Assembly: GCA_016791285.1 (NCBI GenBank)
Contig: JAEUMX010000415.1
Coordinates: 1-14,955 of the forward strand
Reading direction: 5' to 3'
DNA: 14,955 nt
Origin: Burkholderiales bacterium
GTDB taxonomy: Bacteria; Pseudomonadota; Gammaproteobacteria; Burkholderiales; JAEUMW01
Both the position numbers and the translations under genes were made by a program. Of this stretch, positions 1 through 6,796 are shown piece after piece; position 1 is the stretch's first letter, and every line of letters begins with the position of its first letter. The notes below the pieces were generated by a model that saw nothing but the letters and a program-made list of their open reading frames with translations, did not search any database and was not told the origin of the DNA.

Positions 1-1
1 C

Positions 2-331
2 AACTTCACACCGAAGATGCTCGATGCCGCCGTCCGCAGCGCGGGGCTCGAGGGCGTCTTCGAAGACCACCTCAGCACCGACCGGGTCAGGAGCTACAAG
101 CCTGATCCGCGCGCCTATCAGCTGGGAGTCGACGCGTTCGGGCTCAAACGCGAGGAGATCGCCTTCGTTGCCTCCGCCGGGTGGGACGCGACGGGCGCCA
201 AGTGGTTTGGCTATCCGACCGTCTGGGTCAATCGCGCGAACCTTCCAGCCGAGCGTTTGGGGGTCGCGCCGGACTTGACGGCAGCAAATCTCAACGAGCT
301 CGTCGCGTTCGTGCAACGCGCGGCGGGATAG
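2..331 (+). CDS. haloacid dehalogenase, type II (3' part only)
   Basis: This is the C-terminal part of a 2-haloacid dehalogenase-like HAD hydrolase; the 5' part lies left of the window and frame 2 is open from the first bases (NFTPKML...). These enzymes remove halide from 2-haloalkanoic acids through an aspartyl ester and act in the cytoplasm. Visible marks are the NFTPKML stretch after motif II, the motif III lysine in RSYKPDPRAYQLG, and FVASAGWDATGAKWFGYPTVWVNR-type sequence holding the motif IV aspartate (GWD). Compared from memory with Pseudomonas L-DEX (SSNAWD), the asparagine two residues before Trp appears to be Ala, so the true substrate may differ. The next gene start is 25 bp downstream, so this gene may have been cotranscribed with the broken PAS gene. 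Confidence 0.9.
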   Translation, partial: NFTPKMLDAAVRSAGLEGVFEDHLSTDRVRSYKPDPRAYQLGVDAFGLKREEIAFVASAGWDATGAKWFGYPTVWVNRANLPAERLGVAPDLTAANLNELVAFVQRAAG

Positions 332-355
332 CACGCATTCCCGGAGGATGTCGCG

Positions 356-1152
356 ATGATTGGGCATCGCTCGACCCTGCTTCTTCCGACCGCGGCGTTC
401 GTGCTGCTCTGGGGCGCGCCTACACGCTCTTCCATGGACCGGGCGGCCACACGTTGCGCCCAGGGTGCTCTTCGCCATTTTGGCGACGCTGCTCGCGTCG
501 ACCGCCGCCAACGTCGAAGTTTTTCTGCTGCGTCCGCTGCGCGGCCTAAGAGAGACAGCGCAGAATCTGGGGCGCGACCACTCGACGGCGCCGCCGCCGG
601 TGACCGGGTCCGGAGAACTGCGCCAGCTCGCCGCGGGCCTCGAGCAATTGCGCGACCGGATGCAGCGATACGACGACAAGCTTGCCCACGAGTCGAGCCG
701 ACGGCAGGAGCTCGAGCACAGTTTGCGCGAGCTGGAGAACGCTACTCGCTCACGGTGGGCGCGCGAACGACGGCATCTGGGAATGGGACGTGAAGACCGG
801 TGCCTCACAGTTCTCGCTGCGGCGGAAAGGCATGCTCGGGTACCTGAACACTGGCGTGTCGAGCTTCGACGACTGGAAACAGCTCTTGCATCCCGACGAT
901 TGCGAGCCGGTCACGACGCGGCTCAAGAACCACATGCAGGGACTGACGCCGCACTTCGAAGCGGAGTATCGCGTGCGCAACGCGAGCGGACGTTACCGCT
1001 GGCTGAGCTCACGCGGCACGGCGTTCCGTCACGCGAGCGGCAAACCCTACCGCGTGGTGGTGCCGCACCTTGCGCTGTTCAAGATCTTCTCGGTGCGCGC
1101 GGCCGCGGAGCTGGAGCGGTTGCTACTCAAGCAGAGGCTGGAGGAGGGGTAA
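356..1152 (+). pseudogene. decayed membrane PAS-domain sensor, paralogue of the gene at 6797-8020
   Basis: This is a broken copy of the intact PAS-GAF gene at 6797-8020. The start (ATG 356 after GGAGGA) gives MIGHRSTLLLPTAAFVLLWGA in frame 2. The match moves to frame 1 near 420 (AYTLFHG), then to frame 3 (ILATLLASTAANVEVFLLRPL, second membrane segment plus coiled coil). After at least two single-base losses around 736-760 it returns to frame 1 for the PAS domain (RANDGIWEWD... to GKPYRVVV). There it jumps directly to PHLALFKIFSVRAAAELER and a TAA stop. Codons equivalent to residues 236-378 of the paralogue, essentially the whole GAF domain, are missing in frame (143 codons, 429 bp). It cannot make a functional protein; the 3' end overlaps the antisense helicase gene. 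Confidence 0.85.
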
Positions 1153-3888
1153 GTGGGAAACGCTAATCACTTCACGCCCCTGCACGGCGCAGAAAAGAAT
1201 CCTGGCCTGGATCCTTGCTGCAAGGTCGTCCAAAGGGCGTGACTTGGGTGGGAGGCTTGTATTCTGGTCTTCATTCGTCAAGGGTCGATTGTTGATCGCT
1301 TCAAGGTAAGGTGACTCCTCGCCCTTGTTCGTCAACACGTACAGACCCTGCTCAGCCCGAGTCAGGGCCACGTAAAACAGCCGTCGTTCCTCTTCAAGCA
1401 CGGCGTGGGGCGTCACACCGAACAGTTCGAAAAGCAGACTGTCCGGATGAACCTTTGGAAACTGCCGCCGCACGAAATCCAGAATGATGACTCTGTGCGC
1501 CTCCTGGCCTTTCGAGGCGTGCGCGGTCATCGCGTCAATTCTTTTCTCTATGATCTTGGGTTCCGCCTTCTGTAACGTGGATAAGACCTCGATAAGCCGA
1601 ACCCTGAACTCTTTCAGATCAAGACCGTAAACTCTGCCGGTGCGGGCCAGCAGAAGGGTTTTCTGCTCGGGCGCCTCAAGAATGATTTGCGCGCAAAGTT
1701 TTAGTGCCCGCGCTTGCCGCAAAGCGGACTCCGAAGGATTCCTCTCATCAGGTTGAGGCGGAAGGTATAGCGCATCGAAGTCTCGCTCATGCTGAAACTG
1801 GCCACCCTGCCGAAACTCGATCCAAACATCACCGAGATATTTCGTTTCAATGTGCCCCGGCGCCGACCGGCTAACCTTCGCCGGACTTCCGCGCCCGTTC
1901 ATCAAGCCGTTTCCAGCAGCTACTACGGCCCGATCGCTCCTGTAGTTCGTGGTGACCTCCGTTGTTTCTGCATTGGGAAAGTATTCGGCAAATCGCTCAA
2001 AAAAACGAAGCTCCGCACCAGCAAAGCCGTTGATGGCTTGCCAATCGTCACCGACCGCTACGAGCCGCGCATCCGGGTTCGCCTTCAGAATCGCAGTGAG
2101 CATTCTGAAATACAGTTCAGAGAAGTCCTGGTATTCATCCAGGAAAATCCATCTCAAGTGGCCGATTGGCATCATCCTGCCCTGACCCAAATGAATGTTG
2201 GCCGCCGCTCCACGGGCTTCTACTTCCTCGATGGCATGCACCAACAGGTCATCGAAATCCATCGCCTGCTTCTCTTCCAGCATCGCTTCATACTCGGAGT
2301 ACGCGCGCAAGGCGAGCTGATGAAACAGTCTGGCGCGGGGTTCCTTGTCAGGCGCATCTACAACGTGCCGGACAATCTTGTCGGTTGACCAGCCGCGCTT
2401 CTTGGCGCGCTGAATGAACTGCGAAAAGAGTTCCGCCATGCGGGAGATAGAATAGTCGTTCTCGAAGACGCGTCGGATAATCTCTACTTTGGGTAGCCGT
2501 TGGCACCGGATACCGGCACCCTGCAGAATGTTCCTTAGCTGGTTCTCGAACGCCGTTCGACCCTCTCGCATTAAGGCGGTATGTGTTTCGAGCAGTGGCT
2601 TACCCTTCGATAGCCAGAACTCGCGTTTGGCCAGGATTTGATCCCGGTATTGTTTCGTCGAGATATCCCAGTGTTCCGGCACGGCAGCGAGGCAGTCGCC
2701 TGGGTCGATCGCCCAGTGTTCAAGGATGTAATCACGACCGTTCGCGACGATGGAGAAATCGGGCTTGTAGGTCGCGCCATTCAGGAAGTCGCTTTTCCAC
2801 TCCCATACCCTCTCGTAAGAGTAAGAGATGTTATGTTCAAACAGAAAGTCGGCGATGAATTTCTCGCCGTTGGACTTCACTCTCTTGCCTGCGAGTGTCA
2901 CAAACTCCAAGGAGCGACGGAACACCAGGTATTCTTCGGGTGACAAGTCTCGACCGATATCCTCAACCTGCTCTAATTCCTTCCGGAAGAACTCCACCAT
3001 CGCTTCTTTGAATGCGGGATTCAGGATCCGTTGCATCGCGCGCTGAACGAAGCCGGTCTGTTCCCGCGCTGACGGATGACCACCTGCATCAAAGAGAAGT
3101 GCCTTTTTTCGTTGGACGATCTGATAAGCCAGGCTATGGAAAGTGCGTGCGTTTCCGAAGTCTGTGATCCCACCCTCCTTCTGCACGCGGCGCTTCACCT
3201 CCGCGGCGGCCGCTTTGTTGAACGCCAGAATCAGTACTTGATCCGGTTCCAACTTTTCATCACGGATTGCCAACACCGCGCGCGCGCACAACGTGCGTGT
3301 TTTTCCAGAACCGGCGCGCGCCTTGATTAGAAGGCGGGATTCGGGGCGAGCGTTTGCCCGTTCCTGCTCGTCGTCCAACCGCATTCCAATGCCGGCCAGA
3401 TAGCTTCGAATCTTCGGGAGCTTCAGCTCGACAAAATCACACGCGGAGAGGTGAACGGCGCTTGGGCGGGCTTCGAATAGTGCGTCCAGGTCTGCCAGCG
3501 AACCTTCTTGGTACGTTGCGGAGAATCGATGCATGAATTGGGCGGCTACTCTTGCAGCCTCGTAGTCAGCGCGAGTCCACCAATCAGCGCATCGCGCTTG
3601 GTATAGGAGATCTGCCTCACCAAAGTTACCCTCATCAAGCAACTCTTGAACGTGGCGTCGGAAAGCTTCTCTTGCCGCTGCGAGTCTGTGGGTTTCTTCT
3701 TCGGCGGCCTTGCGTATCTGCTCTTCTCGGAGCTCGTCCTCGACCGAAACCAGAGACTCTAAGGGAATACCACTGAAGGTTCCCGTTGGGAACTCGGCTA
3801 TGCAGAGCCCATTGGGAGAGACGTCGATCAGTTTGCCGATTCCGCAATCACGCCGCCTGCTGTGCCTAACTAGCTCGCCGATGTTCAC
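1123..3888 (-). CDS. UvrD/Rep-family (SF1) DNA helicase with Tudor-like N-terminus and PD-(D/E)XK-like insertion
   Basis: A 921-residue ATP-dependent 3'-5' type DNA helicase. GTG 3888 is chosen as start because AGGAGGT (3899-3893) sits four bases upstream, it overlaps the preceding stop as GTGA, and the domain begins exactly there. Order: residues 1-50 a CarD/RapA-Tudor-like barrel (IGELVRHSRRRDCGIGKL); about 50-165 charged helices; motif I ARAGSGKTRT (190-199); Ia LAFNKAAAAE; an insertion (about 341-450) with E342, D377 (YKPDF) and E390 (YILEHW), the layout of a PD-(D/E)XK fold with the usual Lys replaced by Trp; motif II LDEYQD (583-588); III GDDWQAI; IV NYRSD; V TAHASKGQE; VI ALTRAE (841-846). 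All helicase motifs are intact. The gene is visibly less GC-rich than its surroundings, suggesting transfer. The last nine residues are encoded antisense to the PAS pseudogene. Role in repair or phage defence is inference. Confidence 0.93.
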   Translation of the reverse strand: MNIGELVRHSRRRDCGIGKLIDVSPNGLCIAEFPTGTFSGIPLESLVSVEDELREEQIRKAAEEETHRLAAAREAFRRHVQELLDEGNFGEADLLYQARCADWWTRADYEAARVAAQFMHRFSATYQEGSLADLDALFEARPSAVHLSACDFVELKLPKIRSYLAGIGMRLDDEQERANARPESRLLIKARAGSGKTRTLCARAVLAIRDEKLEPDQVLILAFNKAAAAEVKRRVQKEGGITDFGNARTFHSLAYQIVQRKKALLFDAGGHPSAREQTGFVQRAMQRILNPAFKEAMVEFFRKELEQVEDIGRDLSPEEYLVFRRSLEFVTLAGKRVKSNGEKFIADFLFEHNISYSYERVWEWKSDFLNGATYKPDFSIVANGRDYILEHWAIDPGDCLAAVPEHWDISTKQYRDQILAKREFWLSKGKPLLETHTALMREGRTAFENQLRNILQGAGIRCQRLPKVEIIRRVFENDYSISRMAELFSQFIQRAKKRGWSTDKIVRHVVDAPDKEPRARLFHQLALRAYSEYEAMLEEKQAMDFDDLLVHAIEEVEARGAAANIHLGQGRMMPIGHLRWIFLDEYQDFSELYFRMLTAILKANPDARLVAVGDDWQAINGFAGAELRFFERFAEYFPNAETTEVTTNYRSDRAVVAAGNGLMNGRGSPAKVSRSAPGHIETKYLGDVWIEFRQGGQFQHERDFDALYLPPQPDERNPSESALRQARALKLCAQIILEAPEQKTLLLARTGRVYGLDLKEFRVRLIEVLSTLQKAEPKIIEKRIDAMTAHASKGQEAHRVIILDFVRRQFPKVHPDSLLFELFGVTPHAVLEEERRLFYVALTRAEQGLYVLTNKGEESPYLEAINNRPLTNEDQNTSLPPKSRPLDDLAARIQARILFCAVQGREVISVSHLPLLQPLLE
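1148..1167 (+). repeat. possible left boundary repeat of the helicase module
   Basis: Starts GGTAAG and ends AACG-CTAAT. An imperfect direct copy lies at 4222-4240 (GGTAAG...AACGTGCTAAT). Together they bracket the low-GC helicase module almost exactly. The match needs gaps, so it may be chance. Confidence 0.25.
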
Positions 3889-4199
3889 TCGCACCTCCTG
3901 CTTCCACCGAACATGATTTGTTCTGGAGATAGAATAGAACCCCGCAATTTGCTTGTGATCCTCACGCAATACTCTCCATATTGGGCGGGATAGCGTTGGT
4001 TTGCCCGCGGATCCTGGACGTGAGCCCATATTTCGTCCACACTGATGCACCTTCTGCGCCATGCAGCATGGCAGTGTTTGCAACGTGAACGCATTTTGCT
4101 CGGTGGATGTCCCGCTCTGTCGATCCCCAGGATCACGGGATAGAGCGGCGAGGTGACGCCCCACATCGCGCGCCCCGGAACGATCTTTCGTTCCCCCAT
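3885..4199 (-). CDS. small uncharacterised protein, translationally coupled to the helicase
   Basis: A 104-residue ORF of unknown function directly upstream of the helicase. Its TGA (3887-3885) overlaps the helicase GTG (3888-3886) as GTGA, the usual mark of translational coupling, and the helicase Shine-Dalgarno lies in its last codons. The sequence is basic and Cys/His-rich, with RSRCKHCHAAWRRRC at residues 37-51 (a CxxCH group that could bind metal) and no membrane segment or signal peptide. The ATG at 4199 has only a weak upstream ribosome site, so the real start could be elsewhere. The long in-frame extension of the helicase ORF over the same DNA looks less protein-like and has no ribosome site. 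I do not recognise the family; this could also be a chance ORF. Confidence 0.4.
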   Translation of the reverse strand: MGERKIVPGRAMWGVTSPLYPVILGIDRAGHPPSKMRSRCKHCHAAWRRRCISVDEIWAHVQDPRANQRYPAQYGEYCVRITSKLRGSILSPEQIMFGGSRRCE

Positions 4200-4221
4200 G
4201 AACCCTGACTAACTGGGGGCC

Positions 4222-4240
4222 GGTAAGGCAACGTGCTAAT
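4222..4240 (+). repeat. possible right boundary repeat of the helicase module
   Basis: Partner of the 1148-1167 element: GGTAAG, then AACG, then CTAAT, with small gaps. It lies just outside the start of the small ORF upstream of the helicase. Weak evidence by itself. Confidence 0.25.
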
Positions 4241-4428
4241 TGGCCCTACTCGTCGGACTGTTCGCGCTCCTCGAATCCAGAACACAAGCGCTCGTATTAG
4301 AGGCGCGATGGAAAGCGATCACCGATAAGCAAACCGGGTTCTCCGGAAGAATGGCATTTCAGTTGCGCGCCCACGACGCCTCCATCATCACGCGTATCTC
4401 CTTTTTCTGGACCTGGAGGAAAGTGGCA

Positions 4429-5326
4429 ATGAATCACTTCGTCACAATCGGGCCGAACGTTACTATCGGTGACTTTGATCAACCCACCCCGCTCGCGGTC
4501 TCCGATGAGATTCCAGTTGTGACCGGCAACAATCCGGATCGCGGTGTGACGATCGGGGGAGTAACTTCTTCACCAACGATCCAAAGGAGGTGGAGGGTAT
4601 AGCTTTCGAGGGCGGGCCGTCGCTCAACTTCTTCGTCAACAGCGGGACCAGCATCAGTGCTCAGGTGCCGCCAAATGCGATAACCGGGAGCATCACCGTG
4701 ACTCGCGTACCTGCGAACGGCGGACCGCCACGCACGTCGAATCCCAGTCCCGTATTCTTCGCCGTCCCGCGGATCACCAGCATCGAGCCGTTTTCCGGGC
4801 TAGCGGCCGATCCGCCAAACGGGACGACGGTCACGATTCTTCGGCACCAGTCTGGGCAGGGATGTGACCGATCGACCGGAAGTGCAATTCAACGGCGTAT
4901 CGGCCCATCGTCAATGTGGCGTCCCTCGACACCCAGGTGCCCCTCGGCGCGGTCACCGGTCCGATTGTTTTGCTCTTGAACGACGGCCAAAGACTGCAAA
5001 GCCCGGTGAGCTTCGCGGTGGGCGGCACGGGTAGTGATCTCGCCGCGCCGGCGAACCTCATGGGCGTCGCCGTGTCGGGCTCGCAGATCAATCTGACCCG
5101 AGAGGACAACAGCCAGAACGAGGACGGGTTCAGGATCGAGCGTCAGATCGGTGGCGGTGCCTGGAGTCGGATCGCAGAGTTGCCGGCGAACACGAGAGCC
5201 TATACGGACAGCCCGTTGTCGCCGAACAACGTGTACGCCCACCGCGTGTCCGCCTTCAACCTCGCCGGTGTTTCGAACCCGTCGAACACGGCGAGCGCAC
5301 GGCCGACCCGGATTTTCATCGGGTAG
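4429..5326 (+). pseudogene. IPT/TIG - IPT/TIG - fibronectin III surface-type protein, frameshifted
   Basis: Remnant of a protein with immunoglobulin-like extracellular domains. It starts at ATG 4429, downstream of a GGAGGAAAG ribosome site, in frame 1 (PVVTGNNPDRGVTIGG). It then moves to frame 3 near 4560 (SNFFTNDPKEVEGIAF ... VNSGTSISAQVPPNAITG ... PVFFAV, first IPT domain). The second IPT domain begins PRITSIEPFSG in frame 3, moves to frame 1 near 4840 (GTSLGRDVTDRPEVQFNGVSA), and then to frame 2 near 4905 (IVNVASLDTQVPLGAVTGPI). The FN3 domain follows (APANLMGVAVSGSQINL ... NSQNEDGFRIERQIGGGAW ... YAHRVSAFNLAG) up to the stop at 5326. Three frame changes plus a short gap in the first domain mean no intact product. 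Such domains typically bind carbohydrate or other proteins outside the cell. Confidence 0.75.
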
Positions 5327-5338
5327 GGTCACCCCGAG

Positions 5339-5369
5339 CGGCAGGCATCGCTGCGGGCGGTGCCTGCCG
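5339..5369. terminator. hairpin between convergent genes
   Basis: Perfect 9-bp inverted repeat CGGCAGGCA / TGCCTGCCG with a 13-base loop, in the gap between the FN3 pseudogene stop (5326) and the RTX stop (5402). No clear T-run follows on either strand, so it may be a factor-assisted or merely RNA-stabilising hairpin. Confidence 0.45.
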
Positions 5370-5401
5370 GCGCACGGCCACCGCGACTGCGGGTGAACGG
5401 C

Positions 5402-6628
5402 TCACGCGATCGGGCGGTGCTCGTAGAAACCGGTCGTGATGTAGTGCACGGCTGTGCCGAGCAGGTCGTCGCCGAAGGCAGCAGCGACATCGGGATTTGC
5501 AATCTGGTAGGAGATCGGATCGAAGATCACCGTGCGCTGTTCCGCCGCGCCGTGCGTGATGAAGTGGACCGTGCCCGCGTCGGGATTGACCCCGAAGCTC
5601 TGGATCAGGTCACCGTAGGAGGCAATGTACTCGAGCCCGTCGAAGGTGGCCGTGCGGCCTTCGGCGGCTCCGCTCTGGATGTAGTGGGCTGCACCGGCGG
5701 CATCGTTGGCGCCGAACGCCGCGATGAGATCGGGGTAGGACGCGATGTACTCGAGCCCGTCGAAGCTCACGGTGCGGCCCTCGTTCGCACCGGCGTACAG
5801 GTAGTGGTCGAAGCCGGCTTGCGCGTTGGCGCCGAGCACCGGCATCAGATCGGCGTAGGACGCAATGTAATCGAGGGGGCTGAAGTTGTCGCCGGGCGTG
5901 GCGAGGGGCTGGCCGGCGAAGACGAGCTGCTCGACGTTCACCAGCTTGTCGACACCTTCCACGGAGAAGGCTGGATTCGACACCACGCCCGTGGTGCCGG
6001 CGTAAGTGACGATCTTGTATTGCGGCGAGTCGCCGCCATAGCTCGCCTGATCGGTATCGGCGCCGCCATCGAGAAAGTCGTTCCCCGGCCCGCCGTTCAG
6101 GATGTCGAAGCCTGCCCCGGCGCTGATGCTGTCGTTGCCGGCGTAACCGAACAGGTGGTCGCCGATGGGCTGGCCGATCGCATCGGTGCGCTGATCGGAG
6201 CCGACGATGGTGTCGTTCCCGGCGAGAATGCTCGTCAGCACGCCCAGATTGTCGTCGGCCTTGACCTGCGACCAGAACGTTGCAGCGGGCACCGCGAAGC
6301 CGCTGATGTCGATGCTGGCGGGCCTCCCATTGAGCAGATCGAAAATGCGGGTAAGCGTGCCGTCGACGATGGTCGGCGCAGGGAAACCCTTGGGCAGAAC
6401 CGACGGCGAGTATGCGAGCCCGAAGCCGGTCAGATTCCAGGCGTACGTGCCGCCGGCGCCGCCGTTTACGCTGTATAGAAGCTGCAGAGCCGCGGGCGTC
6501 GCGATGCCGACGGTGGGCGGGGACAGCGTCGCTCCCCCGCTGGTGAGGCCTCCGTTTGCGATCAGCCCCAGATCGAGCTCGGTCGGATCGAGCGTAATGG
6601 CCGTGGCGTTGGCGCGGACGAGGGCCAT
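5402..6628 (-). CDS. RTX-type calcium-binding protein with four 40-residue C-terminal repeats
   Basis: A 408-residue protein of the type exported by type I secretion (no N-terminal signal peptide). The ATG at 6628 follows AAGGAGTG at good distance. Residues 1-150 form an unassigned N-terminal region. Residues about 157-190 carry nonapeptide RTX repeats (FGYAGNDSISAGAGFD, LNGGPGNDFLDGGADTD), which wrap Ca2+ into a beta-roll. From residue 250 to the end are four tandem units with a 40-residue period (D/FxxxxYIASYxDLIxxFG, then AGxxHYIxxGAxEGRT). No type I exporter genes are in the window, so the transporter would be elsewhere. It converges on the IPT-FN3 pseudogene and diverges from the PAS-GAF gene. 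Function of the C-terminal repeats is unknown; adhesion or surface attachment is a guess. Confidence 0.85.
   Translation of the reverse strand: MALVRANATAITLDPTELDLGLIANGGLTSGGATLSPPTVGIATPAALQLLYSVNGGAGGTYAWNLTGFGLAYSPSVLPKGFPAPTIVDGTLTRIFDLLNGRPASIDISGFAVPAATFWSQVKADDNLGVLTSILAGNDTIVGSDQRTDAIGQPIGDHLFGYAGNDSISAGAGFDILNGGPGNDFLDGGADTDQASYGGDSPQYKIVTYAGTTGVVSNPAFSVEGVDKLVNVEQLVFAGQPLATPGDNFSPLDYIASYADLMPVLGANAQAGFDHYLYAGANEGRTVSFDGLEYIASYPDLIAAFGANDAAGAAHYIQSGAAEGRTATFDGLEYIASYGDLIQSFGVNPDAGTVHFITHGAAEQRTVIFDPISYQIANPDVAAAFGDDLLGTAVHYITTGFYEHRPIA
5405..5881 (-). repeat. four tandem 120-bp units (40-residue protein repeats)
   Basis: Codes for residues 250-408 of the RTX protein. Unit starts are at residues 250, 290, 330 and 370. 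The DNA is also repeated: the string GTACTCGAGCCCGTCGAAG recurs exactly 120 bp apart. The last unit is the most diverged (SYQIANPDVAAAFG). Confidence 0.85.
6059..6160 (-). repeat. RTX nonapeptide repeats (Ca2+-binding)
   Basis: Codes for residues about 157-190 of the RTX protein, with GYAGNDSIS, AGAGFDILN and GGPGNDFLD units following the GGxGxDxxx pattern. Confidence 0.8.
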
Positions 6629-6726
6629 CGGGTCACTCCTTCTACACGGGTCAGATTACGGCATGTCGAGCGTCACAGGCTGGGCGCGCGCGGACTGAGG
6701 CATTCTCGATGACTCGCCGGAGTGCG

Positions 6727-6754
6727 TCAACACCACGTCGGGAGGACTTATACT
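6727..6754 (+). promoter_or_regulatory. possible sigma70-like promoter of the PAS-GAF gene
   Basis: TCAACA (6727-6732, 4/6 to TTGACA), a 16-bp spacer, then TATACT (6749-6754, 5/6 to TATAAT), ending 42 bp before the ATG in the 168-bp divergent gap. It is the most AT-rich patch in that gap. Confidence 0.35.
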
Positions 6755-6796
6755 TCAATCCGTGAGCATAGCGGCTCCAACTGGAGGACACCTGCG

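Noticed and set aside
3889..4164. N-terminal extension of the helicase ORF (92 residues).
   Set aside because: It lacks a ribosome site and is not protein-like, whereas GTG 3888 has AGGAGGT and begins the Tudor-like domain.
5360..6478. 372-codon rightward ORF.
   Set aside because: Antisense shadow of the RTX gene; the opposite strand has clear RTX motifs, ordered repeats and a good ribosome site.
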